Positions 45,270-56,520 of a DNA stretch of 64,000 nt are shown in pieces (position 1 is the stretch's first letter; each line of letters begins with the position of its first letter). The stretch is from Bacteroides sp. GTDB lineage: Bacteria; Bacteroidota; Bacteroidia; Bacteroidales; Muribaculaceae. The translations under genes were made by a program, and so were the position numbers. The stretch covers positions 25,909-89,908 of the forward strand of contig JAAVCP010000029.1 in NCBI GenBank assembly GCA_014802265.1, read 5' to 3'. The notes under the pieces are model-generated. The model did not search any database and was not told the origin of the DNA. It was given only the letters and a program-made list of their open reading frames with translations.

Positions 45270-45566
45270 TTTCTTAGAATTATTTAAATCTATATATTCA
45301 TGATTTAGGGGATGATAAAATTATGAATTATATGTCAAAGTCAAAATAGTAATGTGTCAGATAAGATTAAAATTATAGTGCCCAGTTAAAGGCGATAGGG
45401 CATACATATTTCCTAACTCGCCGCCGACTGAAAACTTATTATTATAAGACACGGCTGCTCCAAAAACAGCCGTGTCCTAATATATTATAGATGGTGGTAA
45501 TCTACACTGATCTTGTAGTAATAATGCCAATGATTCTACATCGGCATAGCATTTTAAATATATAGT
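45270..45566. other. intergenic region between LRR and comEC genes
   Basis: No gene is supported. It holds a perfect 10-base hairpin (45448-45457 with 45467-45476), a weaker stem GGCGA/TCGCC near 45391-45422, and otherwise AT-rich sequence. Confidence 0.4.
45448..45476. terminator. hairpin downstream of comEC
   Basis: GACACGGCTG (45448-45457) and CAGCCGTGTC (45467-45476) pair perfectly; no T run, so termination strength is uncertain. Confidence 0.55.
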
Positions 45567-47531
45567 TTAAATTCCATTGACAAGGTTTATTTCTAAAGCT
45601 CCATTATTTCGGAGACTGTAAATTTGCCTTATACCATAATCAACAGCTTCTATCATTAACTCTCTTTCCTTTTTCTTTTTTATGGAAGGGTGGACGATGA
45701 TTTTGTCAAATTTCTTGATACCCTTAATATCATTTAAACTTTTGTTTTTAAAGCCTGACCCAAGAATTAGATATTTCCTTTGATACTTACTCTTAGCCAT
45801 AAGAATTGCAAGGCTATCAAGCTGATTAATACAGTCAATAGAGAAGATTTCAGTATCCTTGAAAATGTATCTACTCACTGTGTTTCGTGGGAATGAAATC
45901 ACATTCTCCTTATCAGCATTATAAAAAGCCATGGATATGTCGGAATACTTCTTCTGAAATATCATTCCGTCGGGTTGAGAAGTACTCATAGTGGGAATCA
46001 GAAATATAGATCCAATAAAAAAAGTTACTGCCGTTAACATTGATATTAGTTTTTTACGCCGTTTCATGGAATAACCAAATATCAGCATCCCCACTAACCA
46101 TAATATTATTACCGGGAAAGTTGCCTGAAAAGAAATAGTGGCATTGCCAAATGCCGAGAGTCTGTCGGTCAGGGTTATGAATAAGTTATAACCCAAATCC
46201 AGAATTTTTGCCAAAAATGTAAGATCAATACCAAACATACAAGCTACTGTGTAGGCAATGGCAACGGCAATATAGAAGGGTAGAAGAGGGAGGAGGAGGA
46301 GATTGGCAGGTAAGAAAAGAAGAGGGATGCGTTTAAAATAATATGACACCACAACCCATGTACCAAGAGTAGCCACAAGAGAGACAAGAACTGCTCCATT
46401 GACAGCATGAAGTTTAGGATGGGTATGTTGATTAATGGTATTTAACGGACCGGCAAATGCAAGGATGCACGCTACACAAAGAAAGCTCAGTTGCAACCCA
46501 ACGTCATATAATGCTTCTGGCTGGACAAGCAAAATGATAAATGCTGATGCAAGAAGGGCGTTTGCTGAGGTATTCTTACGTTGTATGGATAAGGCAAGAA
46601 CAAGAAATGTAGCCATTAGAGATGCTCTGACTGTAGAAGGAGCCAAACCTGTAAAATAGGTATATACCCAAACCAGACTCAATGCTATCCAGTAGCGTGT
46701 CTTGTGTAATCTCGATAATTTCAGTGGGAAGAGCAAAAAAAGAATAATTCCCATTATGATTGCAACATGCATACCACTAAGAGCGAGTACATGTGCCATT
46801 CCGGCATTATTGAATGTCTCTTTAACTTCGTTGTCAAGAAAAGATTTATCACCTAGTAGTATTGAAACAAGAAATTCACATGTCTCGCGATTGAGAGAGG
46901 ATTTTTCAAGTACTATTTCAATTTTGTCTCTCCATGCAGACGAGGTGGACATAAGAGAAGATTTATGTCCTTTAATTTTAATTGCATCAGCGGACACACG
47001 GCATGTGTAAAGAATGCCATTTCTCTTCATTCTATCAGCATATCCTTGACTTCGGTAGTTTTCATTATCTTTTATAGTAGATAGGCGACAAGGGAAAAAC
47101 AATATATCGCCTTTAGATGTGGAAAAACCATCGGTGCTAACTGTTATTTTCAAATTATGGATATCAGTTACGTTACCATTTTGATCATACAAATGAGATA
47201 CTTTGGCAATAAGAATATCTCCCGAAGCAATTGTTTTTACATCGGTTACTTCAACTGAGGCAGCAATATATCTCTCTAAATTTCCATTTATGGTTTTCGG
47301 TCGGTGGAACCATGCCGTTAACATACCGACGCCACCAAATAGGAGTACAATCCACACTCTATGGAACTTATTGAGTTTGATTGCCAGAATAGGATTGTAT
47401 GGCTTACGAATAAGAGAAAAATATAATATTAACGCACTTGCAACAGGAAGTGAACTCCAAAGAGGATTATTGATGTAGGATGCAGCAACAATCCCTAATA
47501 TAAGACCTATTAGAGGAAGAAGAAATGTCAT
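45567..47531 (-). CDS. comEC: ComEC/Rec2 family DNA-uptake membrane protein
   Basis: The 654-residue membrane protein has an N-terminal hydrophobic pair (about 1-70), an OB-fold region (about 85-200), and the competence core HVLALSGMHVAIIMGIIL (near 245), GLAPSTVRASLMATFLVLAL and QLSFLCVACILAF. The C-terminal beta-lactamase-like domain of long ComEC is shortened here. The family forms the inner-membrane channel for DNA uptake. Its start overlaps the aroE stop by 4 bases. Confidence 0.9.
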   Translation of the reverse strand: MTFLLPLIGLILGIVAASYINNPLWSSLPVASALILYFSLIRKPYNPILAIKLNKFHRVWIVLLFGGVGMLTAWFHRPKTINGNLERYIAASVEVTDVKTIASGDILIAKVSHLYDQNGNVTDIHNLKITVSTDGFSTSKGDILFFPCRLSTIKDNENYRSQGYADRMKRNGILYTCRVSADAIKIKGHKSSLMSTSSAWRDKIEIVLEKSSLNRETCEFLVSILLGDKSFLDNEVKETFNNAGMAHVLALSGMHVAIIMGIILFLLFPLKLSRLHKTRYWIALSLVWVYTYFTGLAPSTVRASLMATFLVLALSIQRKNTSANALLASAFIILLVQPEALYDVGLQLSFLCVACILAFAGPLNTINQHTHPKLHAVNGAVLVSLVATLGTWVVVSYYFKRIPLLFLPANLLLLPLLPFYIAVAIAYTVACMFGIDLTFLAKILDLGYNLFITLTDRLSAFGNATISFQATFPVIILWLVGMLIFGYSMKRRKKLISMLTAVTFFIGSIFLIPTMSTSQPDGMIFQKKYSDISMAFYNADKENVISFPRNTVSRYIFKDTEIFSIDCINQLDSLAILMAKSKYQRKYLILGSGFKNKSLNDIKGIKKFDKIIVHPSIKKKKERELMIEAVDYGIRQIYSLRNNGALEINLVNGI

Positions 47532-48268
47532 TTTTTATCAGTCCAGATTTTCCATGCTTCTAAAGCCTGCAGATGCAACATCTGTAACCCATTTTTGACA
47601 GTGGCACCCATATCAGCTGAATTTTTCATAAATGTTGTGATTTCTGGATTATATACCAGGTCAAAGCATAAATGTCTACCAGATAGGTATTGATATGGAA
47701 TAGGAGGGTAAGATTCAACATCGGGCCACGTACCAAGTGGGGTAGTGTTGACAATTATGGTATGGTCTGCTATTAATTCTTTAGAGAGTTCGGAATAAGT
47801 TATACATCCTGTTTTTCTGTTTCTGGATACTTTTATAGTTTCAATTCCTATTGAACGAAGCACATATTCAACTGCCCGTGACGCTCCTCCGGTGCCTAAG
47901 ATAAGTGCTTTTCTCATTTCAGGGTTTATCAATGGAAATATTGATTCCTTAAAGCCGATTGCATCGGTATTGAATCCTGAAAGATAGCATTTTCCATTAA
48001 TATGACTGATTTTCACTACGTTGACAGCCCCTATTTGGGTGGCTTCTAGAGACATCACATTAAGATAGGGTATAATTTGCTCTTTGTATGGTATGGTCAC
48101 ATTAAACCCTTTCAAGTCAGGATATTTATCCAAAAAATTGGTTAAATCTGAAATTGACTCAAGAGGAACCAGAATATAACTCTCATTAATTTTTTCTTTT
48201 TTAAACTTATCGTTAAAAAATTTTGCCGAGAAAGAATGACCTAATGGATTTCCAATTAATGCGTACAT
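47528..48268 (-). CDS. aroE: shikimate dehydrogenase
   Basis: The 246-residue protein has the substrate site GNPLGHSFSAKFFNDKF, FNVTIPYKEQIIPYL (catalytic Lys), GAVNVV, NTDAIGF and the nucleotide loop ILGTGGASRAV, then NTTPLGTWP. It reduces 3-dehydroshikimate in aromatic amino acid synthesis. Coupled to comEC by an ATGA overlap. Confidence 0.95.
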   Translation of the reverse strand: MYALIGNPLGHSFSAKFFNDKFKKEKINESYILVPLESISDLTNFLDKYPDLKGFNVTIPYKEQIIPYLNVMSLEATQIGAVNVVKISHINGKCYLSGFNTDAIGFKESIFPLINPEMRKALILGTGGASRAVEYVLRSIGIETIKVSRNRKTGCITYSELSKELIADHTIIVNTTPLGTWPDVESYPPIPYQYLSGRHLCFDLVYNPEITTFMKNSADMGATVKNGLQMLHLQALEAWKIWTDKK

Positions 48269-48290
48269 TATGTTAGAATTAATTAATATT

Positions 48291-48320
48291 AAGAAGGGGA
48301 TATGAATACACCCCCTTCTT
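48291..48320 (-). terminator. terminator between M13 peptidase and aroE
   Basis: AAGAAGGGG (48291-48299) pairs with CCCCTTCTT (48312-48320), perfect 9-base stem with TTAATATTAATT on the minus side. Confidence 0.6.
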
Positions 48321-48330
48321 TATTATGAAT

Positions 48331-50349
48331 TTACCAGATTACCACACGTTCTTTCGTTGGACGGAACATTGGGTCACCTTCTTTGATATCAAATGCCTCA
48401 AAGAAAGGTTCTATATTACGAAGAGTGACATTAACCCTGTTTTCCCCAAGAGAATGAGGATCAGTCTTTGTCCTGTTAAGTATTTCCTCCTCACGTATAT
48501 TCCCTGCCCACAGATTGGCGTAGGCAAGATAAAATCTCTGAAGAGGAGAGAATCCGTCAATGTCAGTCAGTTCTTTATTTGCTACGGAATCAAGGTATGC
48601 AGTAAGTGCTACACGAAGTCCACCTTGATCTGCAATATTTTCACCAAGAGTAAAGCGACCATTTGCAAATACACCCGGAGCCACTTCAACTTTATCAAAC
48701 TGTTCAGCAAGGGCATCTGCAAGTTTTGTAAATCTTTCAGCATCTTCTGGCTGCCACCAGTCTTTAAGATTGCCGTCTTTATCAAATTGCCGTCCCTGGT
48801 CATCAAACCCATGAGTCATCTCATGGCCTATCACTACACCTATGGCACCATAATTTTGAGCATCGTCGGCAGTAAGGTCAAAATATGGAGCTTGTAGTAT
48901 ACCAGCCGGGAAACAAATTTCGTTAGTCGTTGGATTATAATAAGCGTTGACTGTCTGAGGGGTCATGTGCCATTCTGTCTTATCCACAGGCTTGTGGAGC
49001 TTCTTATAATTGTCTTGAGAATACCATACAGAAGCGTTATAGACGTTTTCCATGTAGCTTTTCTCAGGGTCAATGATAATTTCTGAATAGTCTTTCCATT
49101 TATCAGGATATCCAATCTTGACAGTGAAAGTATTGAGCTTCTCATGAGCCTTTTGTTTAGTGGAGTCAGACATCCATACGAGGTTATCAATATGTTTACC
49201 TAATGCTTTACGTAGATTATCTACAAGCCCAATCATATATTCCTTATTTTCAATTGGAAAATATTTGTTGACATATAGTTCACCCACAGCTTCCCCAAGC
49301 ATTGAATTGGGAATTGACATTGCTCTTTTCCAGCGAGGCTCTTGTTCTTCCTTGCCACTCATCACTTTCCCAAACATTTCAAAATTGGCATTTTGGAAAT
49401 CATCACTAAGAAGGCCAGATGAATCTGAAACTGCATCAAATATCAAATAATCTTTGATCTGTTGTTCAGAGAGAGTTGGAAGAAAGTTATTGAGAAACTC
49501 CATGAAATTAAGTGATACTACGTTAGCTTCGGTAACATCACCAATTCCGAGTCCATTAAGATATGTATCCCAATCAATATTATTATAATCGGATTTAATT
49601 TGGTCTATAGACCGCATATTGTAACGGAATTGTGGATTACGGCGCTGTTCGCGAGTCATCTTATTTTTAGCAAACTCTCGCTCTATAGAAATTACGTTGT
49701 CCCAGACACGTTGCTGTGATGGTGCATCGTAGCCGACTAATTCCATGATTTTTTTAACATATTTTTCGTATGCAGCAAGAATCTTTGCATTGGTCTCATT
49801 TTCCTCAAGATAATAATCACGGTCTCCGAGTCCTAACCCAGTCTCACTTATATGAAGAATATTTCTATCAGAGTTCTTTGAATCGGTGCCGACTCCCGTA
49901 CTGAAAAATGAACTGCTCACCCCAGTGTGCATCCATGCTAAAAGATGGGCAAGATTTTCCTTTGAAAATCCATTAATTTTATCAATGAAAGGTTTTAGAG
50001 GTTGTGCTCCCTCCTTGTTTAGGCGCACGCTATCCATACCCAAGGCATAGAGATCACTAACCTTTTGTGCATTTGTACCTTTAATCTTAGATTCGGGATT
50101 ATTTGCAAGATTAGTTATGAGATCCTGAAGCTGTACACGTGCATTTTCACGTAATTGATCAAATGTGCTGAAACGAGAATACTCCGGTGTAAGCGGATTA
50201 TTTTTCATCCACCCTCCACAGGCATAAAGATAGAAGTTGTCACTCGGGTTGACTTTAGTATCCAGATTATTCCGGTCAATACCGTGAACTGCAGCAAAAC
50301 TCAGCAACGGTACCCCTGCTACTCCAAGAATGAGTCTTTTAAAATTCAT
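48331..50349 (-). CDS. M13 family metallopeptidase (neprilysin/PepO-like)
   Basis: The 672-residue zinc peptidase has a signal segment at 1-23, the long helical M13 N-terminal domain, VNAYYNPTTNEICFPAGIL (near 508), zinc motif VIGHEMTHGFDD (HExxH) and the third ligand GENIADQGGLRVAL. It degrades oligopeptides outside the cytoplasm. Single gene with its own 3' hairpin. Confidence 0.95.
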   Translation of the reverse strand: MNFKRLILGVAGVPLLSFAAVHGIDRNNLDTKVNPSDNFYLYACGGWMKNNPLTPEYSRFSTFDQLRENARVQLQDLITNLANNPESKIKGTNAQKVSDLYALGMDSVRLNKEGAQPLKPFIDKINGFSKENLAHLLAWMHTGVSSSFFSTGVGTDSKNSDRNILHISETGLGLGDRDYYLEENETNAKILAAYEKYVKKIMELVGYDAPSQQRVWDNVISIEREFAKNKMTREQRRNPQFRYNMRSIDQIKSDYNNIDWDTYLNGLGIGDVTEANVVSLNFMEFLNNFLPTLSEQQIKDYLIFDAVSDSSGLLSDDFQNANFEMFGKVMSGKEEQEPRWKRAMSIPNSMLGEAVGELYVNKYFPIENKEYMIGLVDNLRKALGKHIDNLVWMSDSTKQKAHEKLNTFTVKIGYPDKWKDYSEIIIDPEKSYMENVYNASVWYSQDNYKKLHKPVDKTEWHMTPQTVNAYYNPTTNEICFPAGILQAPYFDLTADDAQNYGAIGVVIGHEMTHGFDDQGRQFDKDGNLKDWWQPEDAERFTKLADALAEQFDKVEVAPGVFANGRFTLGENIADQGGLRVALTAYLDSVANKELTDIDGFSPLQRFYLAYANLWAGNIREEEILNRTKTDPHSLGENRVNVTLRNIEPFFEAFDIKEGDPMFRPTKERVVIW

Positions 50350-50379
50350 AATTATAAATATTATTTTGATTAATCATTA

Positions 50380-52359
50380 TCACATGCTTAAAGATAGTTT
50401 GACATTCTCAAGATTTCCCTGAGCCTCTTCCCATGCGTTCATTGCATCTTCAATTTCCTTGGTTAACTTGGCATATCGGTCAAGAGTCTCAGGACTTGAA
50501 TCGCCATCAGATAATTTTAATTCGATTTCACTTTGCAGTTGTTCAAGCCGCGTTACGTTTTCTTCAGCCATGGACACAGCTTTCTCCGCTTTTTTCAGTT
50601 TTTTATCTCGCTCTTTTTGCTCTGCATAGGATAGTGCCCCTGAAGATTGCGAAGGAACATCAGCAACTGAATTACCTATAGATTCTTGATACTTAATATC
50701 TTTTTTTATATCCAATGAGGGAGATGTAGTCAACTCCAGTTGAGACATGCTTGTAAAATTTTTCTTACGCAGGAATTCATATATACCTCCGAGATTCTCT
50801 TTAACCTTTCCACCGCCAAATTCATAAACCTTTGATACTAATCCATCAAGGAAATAACGATCATGACTCACAATAATGACAGTGCCGTCAAACTCTTTAA
50901 TTGCTTCCTTAAGGATATCTTTTGTACGCATATCAAGATGATTGGTAGGTTCGTCTAGAATCAAAAGATTAACAGGCTCTAAAAGCAGCTTGATCATTGC
51001 CAATCGTGTCTTTTCACCTCCAGACAATACTTTGACCTTTTTATCTGAAGCCTCGCCACCAAACATGAATGCTCCGAGAATATCTCTGATTTTGGTGCGT
51101 ATATCACCTACAGCCACATTGTCGATGGTTTCAAATACAGTAAGCGATTCGTCAAGCATTTGTGCCTGATTTTGTGCGAAGTATCCAATTTTTACATTAT
51201 GACCAATTTTCAGATGACCGTCAAAAGGAATTTCTCCCATAATACATTTTACAAGAGTTGATTTTCCCTCACCGTTTTTCCCTACAAATGCCACCTTGTC
51301 ACCTCTCCGGAGAGTGAACTCAGCATCGGAAAACACCAGATGGTTACCATATGTCTTACTTAATCCTTCTACGATTAACGGATAGTCGCCAGAGCGTGGG
51401 GCAGGAGGAAACTTTAAGCGGAGGTGAGAGTTGTCAACTTCATCCACTTCAATGGGAATAATCTTTTCAAGTTGTTTAATCCGGCTTTGTACTTGTACTG
51501 CCTTAGTAGCTTTGTAACGAAAGCGCTCAATGAAATCTTTAGTGTCAGCTATAAGTTTTTGCTGGTTTTCGTAAGCCCTCATCTGCTGCTCAACACGTTC
51601 TTTACGCAAATTGACAAATGCAGAATAGTTAACCTTGTAATCATATATTTTACCACAAGAAATCTCTACTGTACGTTTGGTTACATTGTCAAGGAATGCC
51701 CGGTCATGGCTTACAAGGACCACTGCCTTTGCCTTGGTAAGCAAAAACTGCTCAAGCCATTGGATTGATTCGATATCAAGGTGGTTGGTAGGCTCATCAA
51801 GAAGAAGCACATCTGGTCGCCTTAATAGGATTTTTGCCAATTCCACACGCATCCTCCAGCCACCCGAAAATTCACTTGTAGGTCGGTTGAAGTCTGTTCT
51901 TGCAAAACCAAGTCCGATAAGGGTACGTTCAATTTCTGCATCCACATTTGAAATTTCGTCTATATGGATTCTTTGTGTCAGGAAATCAATCCTGTCAAGC
52001 ATTTTTTGATAATTAGAGCTTTCAAAATCGGTAGTCTGTTCTAATTCCTTATTCAGTTGCTTTAGTTCCTCATCAAGTTGGAGCCTCTCTTTGAAAGCTT
52101 TCTTAGTTTCTTCAAATATTGTTGTATCGTCAGCAAGTTTCATTTGCTGGGGAAGATACCCGATTGTAACTTCAGTAGGCTTGCTTACACTGCCCGATGT
52201 AGGTGACTGCAATCCGGCAAGGATTTTGAGCATGGTAGACTTTCCAGCTCCATTTTTACCAACAAGTGCTATCTTATCGGTAGGATTGATTACAAACGAC
52301 ACATCATTGAAGAGTGGAACTGCAGAAAACTCTACAGAGAGGTTGTTAATTGAAATCAT
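50380..52359 (-). CDS. ABC-F family ATPase, first copy
   Basis: The 659-residue protein has two ATPase cassettes with Walker A GKNGAGKST and GKNGEGKST, signatures SGGWRMRVELAKIL and LSGGEKTRLAM, Walker B LLLDEPTNHLD and ILDEPTNHLD, a linker between them and a coiled-coil C-terminal arm (KKLKKAEKAVSMAEENVTRL). There are no membrane helices, so it acts on ribosomes, as other ABC-F factors. The start overlaps an upstream lipoprotein gene by 4 bases. Confidence 0.95.
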   Translation of the reverse strand: MISINNLSVEFSAVPLFNDVSFVINPTDKIALVGKNGAGKSTMLKILAGLQSPTSGSVSKPTEVTIGYLPQQMKLADDTTIFEETKKAFKERLQLDEELKQLNKELEQTTDFESSNYQKMLDRIDFLTQRIHIDEISNVDAEIERTLIGLGFARTDFNRPTSEFSGGWRMRVELAKILLRRPDVLLLDEPTNHLDIESIQWLEQFLLTKAKAVVLVSHDRAFLDNVTKRTVEISCGKIYDYKVNYSAFVNLRKERVEQQMRAYENQQKLIADTKDFIERFRYKATKAVQVQSRIKQLEKIIPIEVDEVDNSHLRLKFPPAPRSGDYPLIVEGLSKTYGNHLVFSDAEFTLRRGDKVAFVGKNGEGKSTLVKCIMGEIPFDGHLKIGHNVKIGYFAQNQAQMLDESLTVFETIDNVAVGDIRTKIRDILGAFMFGGEASDKKVKVLSGGEKTRLAMIKLLLEPVNLLILDEPTNHLDMRTKDILKEAIKEFDGTVIIVSHDRYFLDGLVSKVYEFGGGKVKENLGGIYEFLRKKNFTSMSQLELTTSPSLDIKKDIKYQESIGNSVADVPSQSSGALSYAEQKERDKKLKKAEKAVSMAEENVTRLEQLQSEIELKLSDGDSSPETLDRYAKLTKEIEDAMNAWEEAQGNLENVKLSLSM

Positions 52360-52700
52360 TTTGAAAGTTCTTCAGTGCCTTTATGATTAATTTCCGTGAA
52401 TTTATTAACCTGTGTCGGTGTCAATTTATCTTCATCAAGTGCCAGGCGTTTCCCAATAGCAAACATGGTGATAATTTCTTCCCTGTTATCTTCGGAAAGT
52501 TCTGACTGATCTTTTTGAGAGAATTTAATAGCATCGTCAATTCCAAACTCATATTGCTGAAGGAGAATGTCATATTCTTCTTCAGTGATTTCCTGTTTCT
52601 GAAGAATATCTTCAGCCTTACTGCGATTGAATCCATTTGAACAGCAGCAAAGAGAAAATGCTATTAATAAGATAAATATATTTATAAGAAAATTTTTCAT
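52356..52700 (-). CDS. small hypothetical lipoprotein
   Basis: The 114-residue protein has a lipoprotein signal (LLIAFSLCCCSNGFN; the lipid cysteine is one of Cys18-20) and a mostly helical acidic body (ILQKQEITEEEYDILLQQYE). I do not recognise a family. It is translationally coupled with the downstream ABC-F gene (ATGA), which may be chance. Confidence 0.6.
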   Translation of the reverse strand: MKNFLINIFILLIAFSLCCCSNGFNRSKAEDILQKQEITEEEYDILLQQYEFGIDDAIKFSQKDQSELSEDNREEIITMFAIGKRLALDEDKLTPTQVNKFTEINHKGTEELSK

Positions 52701-52841
52701 TAGTTTTAGTTTAGTAGTGATTAGAAGTTTTCAATAGGTCATGAGTCTAATAGGTGAATGTCATGCCTGAAATAACCTCAATCATGACTATGTGTTTACC
52801 CTTTTCCATGAAGGGGAATGTGTATATATCTTATTAGACTA

Positions 52842-52849
52842 CAAATTTA
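52842..52849 (-). promoter_or_regulatory. -7 box of the lipoprotein/ABC-F pair
   Basis: Minus-strand TAAATTTG, exact TAnnTTTG, leaving a leader of about 135 bases with one short stem (CCCTT/AAGGG). No TTTG at -33. Confidence 0.35.
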
Positions 52850-52911
52850 GATAAAAATTCTGAGATTTCTATACCGGTAATCTAAAGAAATATTTTTTCT
52901 CCATAAGAAAA

Positions 52912-52944
52912 TTAAAAATCGTGAGATTTTTAATCCCACGATTT
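52912..52944 (-). terminator. terminator of the MFS gene
   Basis: AAATCGTG (52916-52923) pairs with CACGATTT (52937-52944) with GATT/AATC continuing inside; TTTTTAATTTT follows on the minus strand. Confidence 0.8.
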
Positions 52945-52973
52945 GTGTTTTTAAATTCTTTATGATAATGAAA

Positions 52974-54245
52974 TTATTTTCGGATTGCCCAGATGCCAAG
53001 AGCAAAACATCCAATCAGACAAATGGTGCCTACAATGAAAATAGTGGCAGTAGAAGTGGCATCGGCAAGTAGTCCCCACCCGGCAGAGGCAAGTGCACCA
53101 CCTGCCGCAAGAGCAATGGACACGATTGAAAAAATTCGAGAGTAATCACGCTGACCAAATACTTTACGTGTAAGCATGGCTGTCTGTACGGTCACGCCGG
53201 CATAAGCCCATCCAAATAGAAAAGCTCCGGTAAGAATCAAATAAATACCAGAAGTGCCAAATAGCAAGATAAGAAGTCCGCTTGCTCCCGCAAGAGTGGT
53301 GATAGTTACACCTGCGGTACAATTACGGTCGTTGACCCATCCAAGAGCGAGTTTGCCAATGGTAACACCTGCCATTACAACGGCGGCAGTAAGCGATGCT
53401 TCTTCCAAAGAAAAATGATGATCTGTGACATAACCAGGTATAAACAAATTTAGGGTTGAAATACCCATCATCATGAAGGCAAAAAGAATCACCACATAGA
53501 ATACTGGCATTTTCACAGCATTGCTAAACTTTATTCCTGAATCGTTAGTTAATGCTTTTTGATTGCCATCAATCTTATCGATGTTTTTCGCAGAACCAAT
53601 CTCGGATGGCTCTGCTCCATAAGGTAGTAATCCTTTATCTGCAGGATGGTTTCTAAGCAATAACGCAAGTAGAGGAGTAACTATAACGAGAATTATTATA
53701 CCAAAGGACATGTAACCCCATCGCCAGCCATAATTGGTTATAATCCAACCTGCCATTGGATTGAACAACATACCTCCAATTCCAGATGCGGCACAGCAAA
53801 TTCCAATCATTAAGCCCATTTTTGTCTGAAACCAGCGGTTGACGAGAGTAGGGTAACTAAGATATAGCAGGAAAGCGAGAGTGATACCCAATATTCCTCC
53901 GGCAACATAAAATTCCCAGACCTGATTGAAAAATCCCATTGAAAGGAAAGTGGCCCCCATAATAAAAGAACTTGCCGTAAATAGCCAGCGGGCACTCCAT
54001 TTTTCAATCATGTTGCCAGCTACAGAGAGCATAAGGGTAGAGGTAATGTACATCACTGACATATAGATGCCAAATTCGCCGACGGGAACTCCGAGAGCGG
54101 CACTGACCGGTTTATAATAAATACCAGCACAGCTGAAAGCAAGCCCTACGTTTACACCCATCATAAGGCAGCAGCAAATTACGATAATAAAACCATAGTG
54201 AATACCTCGTTTTGTTACCGTAGGTGTTGAAGAAGATTGTGTCAT
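52974..54245 (-). CDS. MFS transporter (OFA/oxalate-formate antiporter type)
   Basis: The 423-residue protein has about twelve hydrophobic segments and the OFA pattern: IHYGFIIVICCCLMMGVNVG at the start, GVPVGEFGIYMSVMYITSTL, GMMFN-like GIGGMLFNPMAGWIITNYGW, and a second half starting VFYVVILFAFMMMG. OFA members exchange small carboxylates; the substrate is unknown. Single gene with promoter box at 54301-54308. Confidence 0.88.
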   Translation of the reverse strand: MTQSSSTPTVTKRGIHYGFIIVICCCLMMGVNVGLAFSCAGIYYKPVSAALGVPVGEFGIYMSVMYITSTLMLSVAGNMIEKWSARWLFTASSFIMGATFLSMGFFNQVWEFYVAGGILGITLAFLLYLSYPTLVNRWFQTKMGLMIGICCAASGIGGMLFNPMAGWIITNYGWRWGYMSFGIIILVIVTPLLALLLRNHPADKGLLPYGAEPSEIGSAKNIDKIDGNQKALTNDSGIKFSNAVKMPVFYVVILFAFMMMGISTLNLFIPGYVTDHHFSLEEASLTAAVVMAGVTIGKLALGWVNDRNCTAGVTITTLAGASGLLILLFGTSGIYLILTGAFLFGWAYAGVTVQTAMLTRKVFGQRDYSRIFSIVSIALAAGGALASAGWGLLADATSTATIFIVGTICLIGCFALGIWAIRK

Positions 54246-54300
54246 GTGTATTAGTTGGTTGGTGAATAATGTTACTCTTGAAAAAGAGCTGTTATGACGG

Positions 54301-54308
54301 CAAAGTTA
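54301..54308 (-). promoter_or_regulatory. -7 box of the MFS gene
   Basis: Minus-strand TAACTTTG, exact TAnnTTTG match. Confidence 0.5.
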
Positions 54309-54326
54309 GTTAAAATTCTGGTAAAT

Positions 54327-54358
54327 AAAAAAGCGTTCCCTAAAGAGAACGCTTTTTT
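54327..54358. terminator. terminator of groES-groEL
   Basis: Perfect 12-base stem, 54327-54338 with 54347-54358, 8-base loop, A and T runs on both flanks so it works in both directions. Confidence 0.88.
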
Positions 54359-54385
54359 ATAAGTATATTATTGTTTACAATGTGA

Positions 54386-56059
<1,674 letters not shown>

Positions 56060-56071
56060 TCACCTTTATCA

Positions 56072-56353
56072 TTATTCAATGACAGCGAGTACGTCACTCT
56101 GACGCATCATAAGATATTTAGTGCCTTCGAATTCGATTTCTGTACCGGCATATTTACCATAAAGAACCTCATCACCTTCTTTAAGAATCATGGGTTCATC
56201 TTTTGTGCCGTTGCCTACGGCAAGCACTTTTCCTTTAAGGGGTTTCTCTTTAGCTGAATCAGGAATTATGATGCCACCTAGAGTGACTTCTTCTGCAGCA
56301 GTAGGCGCAATGAGCACTCTGTCTGCCAATGGTCTGATTTTCATATTAGACAT
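56072..56353 (-). CDS. groS: co-chaperonin GroES (10 kDa)
   Basis: The 93-residue protein contains [17 protein letters not shown], the mobile loop [16 protein letters not shown] and [30 protein letters not shown] (partly quoted). Length is normal. A second start at MKIRP (three codons later) is possible. First gene of the chaperonin operon. Confidence 0.97.
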   Translation of the reverse strand: MSNMKIRPLADRVLIAPTAAEEVTLGGIIIPDSAKEKPLKGKVLAVGNGTKDEPMILKEGDEVLYGKYAGTEIEFEGTKYLMMRQSDVLAVIE

Positions 56354-56395
56354 TTTAATTATAAGGTTTATTAGTTATTTCTATATATGGCATTT

Positions 56396-56410
56396 CAAAT
56401 ATCGTGCCAA
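56396..56410 (-). promoter_or_regulatory. possible groES promoter with sigma-54-like spacing
   Basis: The minus strand reads TTGGCACGATATTTG: TGGCAC and a TTG five bases later (GG-N10-GA), close to the sigma-54 TGGCAC-N5-TTGC element but with GA for GC. GATATTTG alone is one base from the usual -7 box. No CIRCE or other heat-shock element is visible. Confidence 0.4.
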
Positions 56411-56464
56411 TTTTAAAGACTGAGTAAAAGTAGCAGCTGCCTTTACCATATCCTTTACGAAAAA

Positions 56465-56500
56465 GAAACATTCCAAACGGGTGGAATGTTTCCTTTATTA
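56465..56500 (-). terminator. terminator of the amylase gene
   Basis: GAAACATTCC (56465-56474) pairs perfectly with 56483-56492; the minus side ends in TTTTTC. Confidence 0.8.
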
Positions 56501-56520
56501 TCTATTTTAAGCCAAACTTA

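Noticed and set aside
48325..48897. 190-codon plus-strand frame
   Set aside because: Antisense to the M13 peptidase C-terminus, whose zinc-site motifs are clear.
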